From Blastocatellia bacterium UBA7656 (GTDB taxonomy: Bacteria; Acidobacteriota; Blastocatellia; UBA7656), in the NCBI GenBank assembly GCA_002483445.1, contig DLHY01000155.1, positions 4,831-68,830 of the forward strand: DNA of 64,000 bases, written 5' to 3'. How positions within the stretch are numbered: the stretch's first letter is position 1; every line of letters begins with the position of its first letter. Below are positions 25,770 to 33,874 of the stretch, piece after piece. The notes beneath the pieces were generated by a model, which saw only the letters and a list, made by a program, of their open reading frames with translations, did no database searches and had not been told where the DNA came from. The position numbers and the translations under genes were made by a program.

Positions 25770-26246
25770 ATGGGTCTCTCAAATCAACTGGTCGCTTTTA
25801 CTCTCGATGAGCAGAGATTCGCCCTGAGCCTCGCTTCAGTAGACGAGGCCGCGCGCATGATGGAAATCACCCCGCTCCCCCACGCGCCTGATTCGGTGCT
25901 GGGAGTGGTCAATATACGAGGTCGAATAATTCCCGTATTCAATCTCCGCAAACGTTTTCATCTGCCCGAACGTGAGGTCGAGGTGAGCGATCAGTTGTTG
26001 ATCGCCCGCTCGTCGCACAGAACAGTCGCGCTTGCCGTCGATGAAGTGTCGGGATTCATCGAATGCGCGGATGAAAGAATAGTTGCCGCCGACGCCATTC
26101 TGCCCCAAATCGATTATGTCGAGGGAGTGCTGAGACTCGACGATGGAATCCTGCTCATTCACAACCTCGATTTGTTTCTCTCGCTCGATGAGGAAGAATC
26201 GCTCGACGAATGTATGAAGGTCGAACATGGCCATCAACCACTCTGA
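25770..26246 (+). CDS. cheW: CheW coupling protein
   Basis: 158-aa CheW domain: LVAFTLDEQRFALSL at the start, PHAPDSVLGVVNIRGRIIPV in the middle and LRLDDGILLIHNLDLFL at the end. CheW links chemoreceptors to the kinase CheA. ATG 25770 is 4 nt after the hybrid kinase stop with GAGGTG upstream; a longer frame from 25713 overlaps the kinase. The gene overlaps cheR by 20 nt, so the two are likely coupled. Confidence 0.9.
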   Translation: MGLSNQLVAFTLDEQRFALSLASVDEAARMMEITPLPHAPDSVLGVVNIRGRIIPVFNLRKRFHLPEREVEVSDQLLIARSSHRTVALAVDEVSGFIECADERIVAADAILPQIDYVEGVLRLDDGILLIHNLDLFLSLDEEESLDECMKVEHGHQPL

Positions 26247-27672
26247 AGCGTTGCTTGCACAGGTGGCCGAAACGTTGAAGTCGAAAACCGGCCTGCGATT
26301 TCAATCGGATCGCCGAGGCGATCTTCAACGCGGCATCCAGTCTGCCGCCCGCGAGATGGGCTTTGACGACTGGCAATCGCTCGCCTGCTGGCTCCTCGAT
26401 TCTCCGCTTGCCCGAAAAGATATCGAAACGCTGGCCCGCCATCTCACCGTCGGCGAAACTTACTTCCGCCGCGACCAGAAAGTATTCGAATTTCTGGAGC
26501 AGACCATACTGCCGGAAATAGCCCTCACGCGCAGGCCGCACGACAGAAGGCTTAGAATCTGGAGCGCGGGCTGCTCGACAGGCGAGGAGCCGTATTCAAT
26601 CGCGATCTCCGTTCAAAGAGCCATCCCCGACTGGAAAGAGTGGAACATCACGCTTCTTGCCACAGAGATTCACCTCCGCCTCGTCGAGAAGGCCCGCACG
26701 GGAGTTTATCGCCAGTGGTCTTTTCGCAATTGCCCCGACTGGCTCAAACAGTTATATTTCACGCGAAAAGACAACGACTTCGAAATCGCCCCCCCGATCC
26801 GCAAAATGGTTTCATTCGATTATCTCAATCTCGCTGAAGATGTCTACCCGTCGCTCTCTACGGGGACGAACGCGATGGATGTCATATTCTGCCGAAACGT
26901 GTTGATGTATTTCGACGCGGAAGCGGCTCGAAGAGCCATCGACTCTTTCCATCGATCCTTAGTCGATGGCGGATGGCTGGTTGCGGGAGTGACGGACGCG
27001 CCTTCGAGTTTTTATTCGCGCTTCGAGCCGATCAGTTTTCAGGGCGCGACCCTGTACAGAAAATCATCGCGAAAGACGCCTGTGAGCCTGCCGAAAAAAG
27101 AGATCGCGTTTCCCGCTCCGCCCGTCGTCGGGCAAAAGAGCGAGTCGAGAGAGAAGAAGGAATTTCCCGTCGTCGAAGACCCGATTCGGATTGCGCGCGG
27201 GTTTTACGATGAGGGCCGATACGAGGAAGCCATCACAGAGCTTGAAAAATCCCTCTCTCGCGGATTGCCGAAATCGGAAGCGATGGCGCTCATGGCTCGC
27301 TCCTTTGCGAATCAGGGGCGGCTGGAAGAAGCGCGCGAGTGGTGCCAGCGAGCCTTGCTTCGCGACAAACTCGACGCCAGACTTCATTACCTGCTGGCGG
27401 TGATCGTAGAGGAAGAGGGAAAGCCGCAGGATGCTGTCATCGCGCTCAACCGCGCGCTTTATATCGATTCGAACTTCGTGATGGCTCACTTCAAGCTGGC
27501 CGGTATCAAACTTCGATTGGGCAAGAGCAAAGAGTCGCGCAAACATTTCCAACACGCGATGTCGCTTCTCGCCGCTCGGCGCGATGATGAAATCCTTCCC
27601 GAATCGGAAGGCATAACAGTCGAGAGGCTCAGGTCGATCATTCGAGCGATTGTCGAGGAGTCCTCGATGTAA
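26227..27672 (+). CDS. cheR: CheR-type receptor methyltransferase with C-terminal TPRs
   Basis: Residues 1-285 are the CheR methyltransferase: an N-terminal helical domain, AGCSTGEEPYSIAISV as the SAM-binding loop, LATEIHLRLVEKARTGVY, and IFCRNVLMYFDAEAARRAI. It methylates receptor glutamates for adaptation. After a Pro/Lys-rich linker (about 285-325), three TPR units follow (ARGFYDEGRYEEAITELEKS, ALMARSFANQGRLEEAREWC, DAVIALNRALYIDSNFVMAH). CheR-TPR proteins are typical of alternative, non-flagellar chemosensory systems. The start overlaps the cheW end. Confidence 0.92.
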   Translation: MAINHSEALLAQVAETLKSKTGLRFQSDRRGDLQRGIQSAAREMGFDDWQSLACWLLDSPLARKDIETLARHLTVGETYFRRDQKVFEFLEQTILPEIALTRRPHDRRLRIWSAGCSTGEEPYSIAISVQRAIPDWKEWNITLLATEIHLRLVEKARTGVYRQWSFRNCPDWLKQLYFTRKDNDFEIAPPIRKMVSFDYLNLAEDVYPSLSTGTNAMDVIFCRNVLMYFDAEAARRAIDSFHRSLVDGGWLVAGVTDAPSSFYSRFEPISFQGATLYRKSSRKTPVSLPKKEIAFPAPPVVGQKSESREKKEFPVVEDPIRIARGFYDEGRYEEAITELEKSLSRGLPKSEAMALMARSFANQGRLEEAREWCQRALLRDKLDARLHYLLAVIVEEEGKPQDAVIALNRALYIDSNFVMAHFKLAGIKLRLGKSKESRKHFQHAMSLLAARRDDEILPESEGITVERLRSIIRAIVEESSM

Positions 27673-27673
27673 C

Positions 27674-27815
27674 GCAATCTGCCAGATTGCGCCACTCTTT
27701 CTGAGGAGCCGCGGATGTACAACAGGCTGCCAGCCTGTTGACACTCTGAAAGCATGAAAATTCGGGGAAGCAGCAGGCTGGCCGACGACTGTACATTTTC
27801 GGAGGAGAGCGCGCA
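27674..27815 (+). repeat. CTGCCAG palindrome leader between cheR and the second cheW
   Basis: Three elements: GCAAT-CTGCCAG-ATTGC (27674-27690), then CTGAGGAG, then CAACAGG-CTGCCAG-CCTGTTG (27720-27740), then the spacer CTCTGAAAGCATGA (27744-27757) shared with the FG-GAP leader, a degenerate third palindrome, and GGAGGAG before ATG 27816. A short open frame ATG TAC AAC ... TGA lies over the second palindrome. Confidence 0.8.
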
Positions 27816-28439
27816 ATGAATCAACAGACCGACGACGGACGAAAGATAATCGACTGGAGCGAGATTCATCGCCGCCTTCAGTCGGCGCGCGCTGCGCTCG
27901 AAGGCGCAATCAGACTCACGCCTGACGAAAAGAAAGCGATCCTCAGAGAAAGGGCCAGAGCGATGGCCGCAGAGCCGCCGCCAATACAGCGGGACGAGAT
28001 GATAGAGGTCGTCGAGTTCAATCTCGCTTATGAGAATTATGCGGTCGAGTCGCGATTCGTCCGCGAGGTTTACCCCCTGCGCGAGTACACGCCGCTTCCC
28101 GGAGCGCCGCCCTTCGTGCTAGGTCTAATCAACGTTCGAAGCCAGATACTTTCGGTCCTCGATATGAGAAAATTCTTCGACCTGCCCGAAAAAGGGCTGA
28201 CCGATCTCAACAAAGTCATCATAGTGCGCCATCGCGATATGGAAGTCGGGCTGCTTGCCGATTCGATCATGGGCGCAAGACGTGTGCGAGCGGATGAGAT
28301 TCAATCGTCGTTGCCTACGCTTGCAGGCATAAGGGCTGAATTTCTCAAAGGAGTCACACGGGAGAGACTGACCATCCTCGACCTTGAAAAGATACTTTCC
28401 GATAAAAGGATCATCGTGAGCGAAGAAGTCGAGGAGTGA
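27816..28439 (+). CDS. CheW-like protein with helical N-terminal extension
   Basis: 207 aa. About 60 charged helical residues (WSEIHRRLQSARAALEGAI, PDEKKAILRERARAMAAE) precede a CheW fold: VVEFNLAYENYAVESRFVRE, PGAPPFVLGLINVRSQILSV and LKGVTRERLTILDLEKIL. A second CheW with an extended N-terminus beside a standard one suggests a distinct place in the array, for example linking receptors to CheR-TPR or tuning signal flow. GGAGGAG lies 8 nt before the ATG, and the MCP gene follows after 24 nt. Confidence 0.87.
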   Translation: MNQQTDDGRKIIDWSEIHRRLQSARAALEGAIRLTPDEKKAILRERARAMAAEPPPIQRDEMIEVVEFNLAYENYAVESRFVREVYPLREYTPLPGAPPFVLGLINVRSQILSVLDMRKFFDLPEKGLTDLNKVIIVRHRDMEVGLLADSIMGARRVRADEIQSSLPTLAGIRAEFLKGVTRERLTILDLEKILSDKRIIVSEEVEE

Positions 28440-28463
28440 ATCACGCAGACGGAGGCTGAAGGA

Positions 28464-30191
28464 ATGAGAATGACTATAGGAAGGAAAATCGCGGCTGGCT
28501 ACGCGCTTGCTGTGACGGCTCTTTTGGTAATAGGAATAGTTCTCTACAACACGACGAGTCGTCTCACTGAATCAGTCGAGCAGAGAGCACGCACATATCA
28601 GATGCTTGTCGGAATTGAGGAATCGCTGTCGGCCCTCAAGGACGCCGAGACCGGAAGCCGCGGATACACCATCACGGGCGAGGAATCTTATGTCGAGCCT
28701 CATAACGAGACAGTCAGGGAAATCGCTCCGCTGATGAAAGAATTGAGGACGCTCACTGCTGATAATGACGCGCAGCAACGCAGGCTCGACGCCTTCGAGC
28801 CTCTGATTATGAAGAAACTGGATTGGGGAAAACAGACAATCGAACTTCGCAGGACGCGAGGCTTCGAAGCGGCAGCCCAGCAGATTCGCACCGGCCAGGG
28901 CAAAAAAATCATGGACGATTTGCGAACAGTAGCCGCAGAGATGGAGACGGCAGAAGACCTGCTGTTGAAGCAGAGAATTCAGGACGTGGAGGCAAACAGG
29001 CAGATGGCATTCTCGATAATCAAATACGGAATTTCATCAGCGATCATTTTAATGGCAGCGGTCGGCTTTTTTATCACAAGGAACATAACCGGCCCTGTGA
29101 ATGAAATCGCCGCGCTGTCGGATCGAATAGCTGAAGGAGATTTGAGCGCAGACCCCCGCCAGTATGATCGCTCGGATGAAGTGGGCGCGCTTGCGCGAGC
29201 CTTCAGTCGGGCGATCAGTTATCAACGCGAGATGGCTCGCGCGGCGCACGAAATAGCATCGGGAAACCTTGCAGTCGAAATCAGCCCGCGCTCGGAAAAG
29301 GACACGCTCGGACGAGAATTGTCTTTGATGATCAGAAGCCTGAGAGACGTAAATAGCGAGGTGATGGAGGCGATAAACGTGTTGGCATCATCAGTGGGAG
29401 AGATACTTGCCGTTATCTCGCAGACGGCAGCAAGCTCTTCGGAAACGGCAGCGGCAGTAAGTGAGACCAGCACCACTATCGAAGAAGTCCGTCAGACTTC
29501 GCTCTTGTCGAGTCAGAAAGCGGGTTATGTGTCAGACTCCGCGCAGAAAGCCTCTCAGGTGGCGCAGGCCGGAAGGCAGACTATCGAAGAGTTGATCGAA
29601 GGAATGAACCGCGTTCGCGAACAGATGGAATCAATCGCGGCGAGCATAGTCAAACTCAGCGAGCAGAGCCAGACGATTGGCGAGATAAACGCGGCGGTGA
29701 GCGATCTGGCCGAGCAGTCGAATCTGCTTGCGGTCAACGCGGCGATAGAAGCGGCAAAAGCCGGAGAGCAGGGTAAAGGGTTCGCGGTCGTGGCCGGAGA
29801 GATAAGAATCCTTGCAGAAAGATCGAAGCAGGCGACCTCGCAGGTGAGGACGATCCTTCTGGATGTGCAGAGAGCCGTCAGCGCGGCGGTGATGGTGACA
29901 GAGCAGGGAAGCAAGGCGGTGGAATCTGGAATGAAGCAATCGGTCGTATCGGGAGAATCGATAAGGACGTTGGCCGACAGCATCTCGGAGTCAGCGCAGG
30001 CGGCCACTCAGATAGCGACATCGAGTCAGCAGCAGATAGTGGGGATGGAGCAGGTGGCGCAGGCTATGGAGAACATCAAGCAGGCGACCGCGCAAAACGC
30101 CGCCGGATGTCAGCAGGCGGAGTCGGCGGCGCGAAGCCTCAACGAGTTGGGACAGAAGCTCAGGCAAATGATCGGGCGCTACAAGGTTTGA
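28464..30191 (+). CDS. Methyl-accepting chemotaxis protein with CHASE3-like sensor
   Basis: 575 aa, two membrane segments (about 8-28 and 183-204). Between them is a helical periplasmic domain with ALKDAETGSRGYTITGEESY and a distant TAED-rich helix, typical of CHASE3. HAMP follows (RNITGPVNEIAALSDRIAEG), then the signalling hairpin with the conserved tip NLLAVNAAIEAAKAGEQGKG. It is the only receptor of the cluster and should control CheA through the two CheW proteins. The ligand is unknown. The C-terminus has no CheR-binding pentapeptide like NWETF. Confidence 0.92.
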   Translation: MRMTIGRKIAAGYALAVTALLVIGIVLYNTTSRLTESVEQRARTYQMLVGIEESLSALKDAETGSRGYTITGEESYVEPHNETVREIAPLMKELRTLTADNDAQQRRLDAFEPLIMKKLDWGKQTIELRRTRGFEAAAQQIRTGQGKKIMDDLRTVAAEMETAEDLLLKQRIQDVEANRQMAFSIIKYGISSAIILMAAVGFFITRNITGPVNEIAALSDRIAEGDLSADPRQYDRSDEVGALARAFSRAISYQREMARAAHEIASGNLAVEISPRSEKDTLGRELSLMIRSLRDVNSEVMEAINVLASSVGEILAVISQTAASSSETAAAVSETSTTIEEVRQTSLLSSQKAGYVSDSAQKASQVAQAGRQTIEELIEGMNRVREQMESIAASIVKLSEQSQTIGEINAAVSDLAEQSNLLAVNAAIEAAKAGEQGKGFAVVAGEIRILAERSKQATSQVRTILLDVQRAVSAAVMVTEQGSKAVESGMKQSVVSGESIRTLADSISESAQAATQIATSSQQQIVGMEQVAQAMENIKQATAQNAAGCQQAESAARSLNELGQKLRQMIGRYKV

Positions 30192-30197
30192 TTTTTT

Positions 30198-32426
30198 ATG
30201 CCGAAAAACGATGAAGAATTTCTCGAACGTTTGCTGGCGACCTTCCGCGTCGAGGCGGACGAGCATATAAAAGCCATCACGGCGGGGCTGATCGATCTGG
30301 AAAAGAGTGATGCCAGCGACCGGCGAAAGGAGATCATCGAGATCGTTTTCCGCGAGGCTCACAGCCTCAAGGGCGCGGCCCGCGCGGTCAATCTTGCCGA
30401 TATCGAAACTATCTGCCAGTCGATTGAAAGCGTGTTCGCTTCGCTCAAACGCGGAGAGGTCGCGCTCTCGCCCGATTCATTCGACGCGCTTCACCGGGCT
30501 GTAGACGCCGCGGCTCGGCTGCTTGAATCTTATGAGCCGGGGCCGCGAATAACTCGACTCGCCGCCGACCTCGATTCCATTATCAGCGGCTCGCCCACGG
30601 AGGCAAGACCTGCCGCAGAGCCGATTGCCCCAATCGAAGAAAAACCCCGTCTCGTTGATACGGTGAGAATCGCGACCGCGAAACTCGATTCCCTGCTGCT
30701 TCAGGCCGAGGAAATGCTTTCGGCAAGGCAGGCAGCCATGCAGAGAGTCGCCGATATGCGCGAAATCAATCAATCGCTGGCTGACTGGAAACGCGAACTT
30801 ACCCGCATTGCTCCAGACGCCCGCGCGATCAGTCGCTCGATTGAACAGAGCGCACAGATAAAGCACAGGAGAAAGGACGATCCGCGCGTGGTGAAACTGC
30901 TCTCTTTCGTCGATCAGAGCGGCATCTTTTTCAAGTCTCTCGAAGGACGACTGTCAACCCTCATACGCGCCGCCGAAGCGGACAGCCACCTGCTCGGAGG
31001 CAGAACTGAAAATCTGCTCGAAGACATGAAAAAAGCATTGATGCTTCCTTTTTCGTCGCGGCTCGAAATGCTCCCCAAGATGGCGCGCGATCTGTCGCGC
31101 GATCAGGGCAAGGAAGCGCGCGTTATAGTCCGCGGGGAGGAGATAGAAATAGACCGGCGAATACTCGAAGAGATAAAAGACCCGCTCATTCATCTCCTGC
31201 GCAACTCGATAGACCACGGCATAGAGCCGCCGCCCGAGCGCGAGCGAAAAGGCAAATCGCGTCAGGGGACTATCCTTGTGGCCGTTTCTCCGAAAGATAG
31301 AGGTAAAGTCGAACTCACTATCTCGGATGACGGATGCGGAGTCGATATACAAAAAGTGAAGGACGCGGCTATCCGCCTCGGCGTTCTATCACGGGAAGAA
31401 GCTGAGACGAGCGACGAATCCTATATAGCTTCGCACATATTCAGATCGGGACTGTCGACCAGCCCTCTGATCACCGACATTTCGGGCCGCGGGCTTGGGC
31501 TTGCCATCGTTATGGAAAAAGTGGAAAGGCTTGGAGGGAGAGTTGCGTTTCAAACCGTTCGCGACAGAGGGGTGAGCTTCACGATAACTCTTCCCGTCAT
31601 GCTTTCGACTTTTCGCGGAGTGATCGTTCGAGCGGCTTCCGCGCTGTTCGTCTTTCCGACTTCGAGCGTCGAGCGGGTCGTAAGATTCAGGAGCGAGGAT
31701 ATACGCACGGTTGAAAATCGCGAGACGGCCCGCCTCAATGGAGAGCTTGTTTCCATAGTCCGACTCTCCGACGCGCTGGGGCTTGCAGCGAGATCGGAGC
31801 CGGACGCGCGCGACCGGCTTCAGGCAGTCATCATTGCTGGCGACAGGCGAATAGCCTTCGCCGTAGATGAAGTCCTGCGCGAGCAGGATGTGCTGGTCAA
31901 GGGACTCGGTCGTCAGCTTGTGCGCGTGCCGAATATAGCGAGGGCGACGATTCTGGGAAGCGGCGAGGTCGTGCCGATACTCAACGTCGCAGACCTTGTG
32001 AAATCGGCTGCCCGCAGCGCAGGGGCCGCAAGGCGGGAAGCGATCAGGGAGGAAGAAAAAGATAAAAAGTCTGTGCTTGTGGTTGAAGATTCGATCACCG
32101 CGCGGACGCTCGTGGCAGGGATTCTGGAATCGTCAGGCTACAAGGTGACGACGGCTTTCGACGGGATAGATGGATTGACCAAACTGCGAAGCGGGAATTT
32201 CGATCTCGTGGTGTCGGATGTCGATATGCCGAGGATGAACGGATTCGATCTGACGGCGAAGATAAGAGGCGACCGCAGGCTTGCTGATATGCCTGTGGTG
32301 CTGGTCACGGCTCTCGCGTCGCGCGAGGATCAGGAGCGCGGGATGGAAGCAGGGGCCAACGCCTACATAGTCAAAAGCGATTTCGATCAGAGCAATCTGC
32401 TCGAAGTCATAAGAAGATTGATTTGA
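30198..32426 (+). CDS. cheA: CheA histidine kinase with fused C-terminal receiver
   Basis: 742 aa. Hpt domain with His55 in FREAHSLKGAARA; dimerisation region about 180-330; HATPase with LLRNSIDHGIEPP, SDDGCGVD and GRGLGLAIV; CheW-like domain (about 480-600, with VVRFRSEDIRTVENRE and VRVPNIARATILG); and a receiver (SVLVVEDSITART, DLVVSDVDMPRMNG, YIVKSDFDQ). The cluster has no stand-alone CheY of the motility type, so the fused receiver may act as phosphate sink or output switch, as in Frz/Wsp-like systems. It starts 6 nt after the receptor gene; the two are surely co-transcribed. Confidence 0.93.
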   Translation: MPKNDEEFLERLLATFRVEADEHIKAITAGLIDLEKSDASDRRKEIIEIVFREAHSLKGAARAVNLADIETICQSIESVFASLKRGEVALSPDSFDALHRAVDAAARLLESYEPGPRITRLAADLDSIISGSPTEARPAAEPIAPIEEKPRLVDTVRIATAKLDSLLLQAEEMLSARQAAMQRVADMREINQSLADWKRELTRIAPDARAISRSIEQSAQIKHRRKDDPRVVKLLSFVDQSGIFFKSLEGRLSTLIRAAEADSHLLGGRTENLLEDMKKALMLPFSSRLEMLPKMARDLSRDQGKEARVIVRGEEIEIDRRILEEIKDPLIHLLRNSIDHGIEPPPERERKGKSRQGTILVAVSPKDRGKVELTISDDGCGVDIQKVKDAAIRLGVLSREEAETSDESYIASHIFRSGLSTSPLITDISGRGLGLAIVMEKVERLGGRVAFQTVRDRGVSFTITLPVMLSTFRGVIVRAASALFVFPTSSVERVVRFRSEDIRTVENRETARLNGELVSIVRLSDALGLAARSEPDARDRLQAVIIAGDRRIAFAVDEVLREQDVLVKGLGRQLVRVPNIARATILGSGEVVPILNVADLVKSAARSAGAARREAIREEEKDKKSVLVVEDSITARTLVAGILESSGYKVTTAFDGIDGLTKLRSGNFDLVVSDVDMPRMNGFDLTAKIRGDRRLADMPVVLVTALASREDQERGMEAGANAYIVKSDFDQSNLLEVIRRLI

Positions 32427-32432
32427 ACGAGG

Positions 32433-32821
32433 GCCTTTGATGTGGAACGGGCTGCTCGGCATGTACTGAGTAGTCGCATGGAAGAATGAAAGCCGGGAGC
32501 CGGAATCCAATCTCAGAATGCGCGCGCACTTTCTGACTCCAGACTCCAGACTCTCGACTTTTCTAAGGAGTCTTCCCTGTCGCCAGTGACGACGCCCTGA
32601 AAAGATGAAAAGGGCTGCGTCCGATGTCCGACAAGCTGCCAGCTTGTCGTTGCCGCCCGACTGCCAGCCCTCGACAAGCTGGCAGCTTGTCGGACATTTT
32701 CTGAGGAGTCTTCCATGCCGTCAGAGACGACGCCCTGAAAGTATGAAAAACAATCGAGGGTTCGGACTCTCAAGACTCTCCGAACTCTCCAGACTCTATA
32801 GACTTTTACTGAGGAGGCAAG
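32433..32821 (+). repeat. Repeat-dense leader of cheB: tandem leader copies, 26-bp cruciform, tandem hairpin units
   Basis: Between cheA and cheB lie a diverged palindrome-leader copy (32440-32490), heptamers GACTCCA (32526-32550), and two leader units each made of an AGGAGTCTTCC ribosome-binding sequence, a 7-codon open frame ending CCCTGA, and GATGAAAA or TATGAAAA. Between the units is a 26-bp perfect inverted repeat (32624-32649 with 32672-32697, 22-nt loop) whose arms are themselves CTGSCAG palindromes. Nine-nt units (GACTCTCAA, GACTCTCCG and relatives, 32767-32805) precede GAGGAGG of cheB. Confidence 0.8.
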
Positions 32822-33862
32822 GTGATCAGGGTTCTTGTGGTGGATGATTCGCCCGTGATGCGCGATTTTCTCGTCCGCCTTCTGTGCGCCGATCCTGAAG
32901 TGGAAGTCGTCTCGACGGCGCGCGATGGCGAAGAAGCCGTCGAACTTGCTCTCCGCCACCGCCCGCACGTCATCACGATGGATGTCAATATGCCGAACAT
33001 GAACGGATACGAAGCCACGCGAAAAATCATGGAAACCGTTCCCACTCCCATCGTTATTGTGACCGGCGGCGTAGATACGAAAGCTGTGGCGACGACTTTT
33101 CACGCGATGGAAGCGGGAGCCTTGATGGTGTTGCCGATGCCCGTCGGCGCAGGACACCCGGATCACGAAGCGATGGCGCGCGACCTGGCGCTGAACGTGA
33201 AACTGATGAGCGAGGTCAAAGTGGTGAGGCGTCGCCCGCGCGCTGCCAAAGCGCAACTGCCAGCCGCGCCTCCGGCAATCGAGCGGGCCGCCCCGCAGGT
33301 TCAGATCATTGCAATGGGCGCGTCGACTGGCGGGCCTATAGTGATTCATACTATCCTTTCGAAGCTCCCCGGAAATTTCCCGCTCCCTCTCCTGATAGTT
33401 CAGCACATGGCCCCCGGATTCGTTGCCGGGTTTGCCGAGTGGCTGACTGAATCGACCCGGTTCCCCGTTCATGTCGCGCAGGATGGGGAATTGATGTTGT
33501 CGGGCCGCGCCTACCTGGCCCCCGACTCTTTCCAGATGGGCGTGGGTCTCGGATACAGAATAAGACTCAAAGACGACGAAGCTGAGAATGGATTGCGTCC
33601 GTCGGTTTCCTATCTCTTCCGCTCGGTGGCTGAGGCTTTCGGCAGGGATGCCGCCGGAGTGTTGCTCACAGGGATGGGACGGGATGGAGCAGCGGAGTTG
33701 AAACTGATGCGGGATCGGGGAGCCATAACCTTTGCGCAGGATCAGTTTTCTTCAATCGTGCATGGGATGCCGGGAGAAGCGATACGTCTCGGCGCGGCGA
33801 CCCGCGTGCTTGCCCCCGAAAGGATAGCTGAAGAACTTGCCCGCCTTGCGCATAGACAATGA
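32822..33862 (+). CDS. cheB: CheB protein-glutamate methylesterase
   Basis: 346 aa: receiver (Asp54 in VITMDVNMPNMNG) and methylesterase domain with the catalytic triad Ser168 (MGASTGGP), His195 (VQHMAPGF) and Asp288 (GMGRDGA). It removes methyl groups from the receptor, opposing CheR. GTG start, with GAGGAGG upstream, behind a repeat-dense leader. No cheD is present. The next kinase gene starts 13 nt downstream, so transcription probably continues. Confidence 0.95.
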   Translation: MIRVLVVDDSPVMRDFLVRLLCADPEVEVVSTARDGEEAVELALRHRPHVITMDVNMPNMNGYEATRKIMETVPTPIVIVTGGVDTKAVATTFHAMEAGALMVLPMPVGAGHPDHEAMARDLALNVKLMSEVKVVRRRPRAAKAQLPAAPPAIERAAPQVQIIAMGASTGGPIVIHTILSKLPGNFPLPLLIVQHMAPGFVAGFAEWLTESTRFPVHVAQDGELMLSGRAYLAPDSFQMGVGLGYRIRLKDDEAENGLRPSVSYLFRSVAEAFGRDAAGVLLTGMGRDGAAELKLMRDRGAITFAQDQFSSIVHGMPGEAIRLGAATRVLAPERIAEELARLAHRQ

Positions 33863-33874
33863 ACAGAGGTCCGT

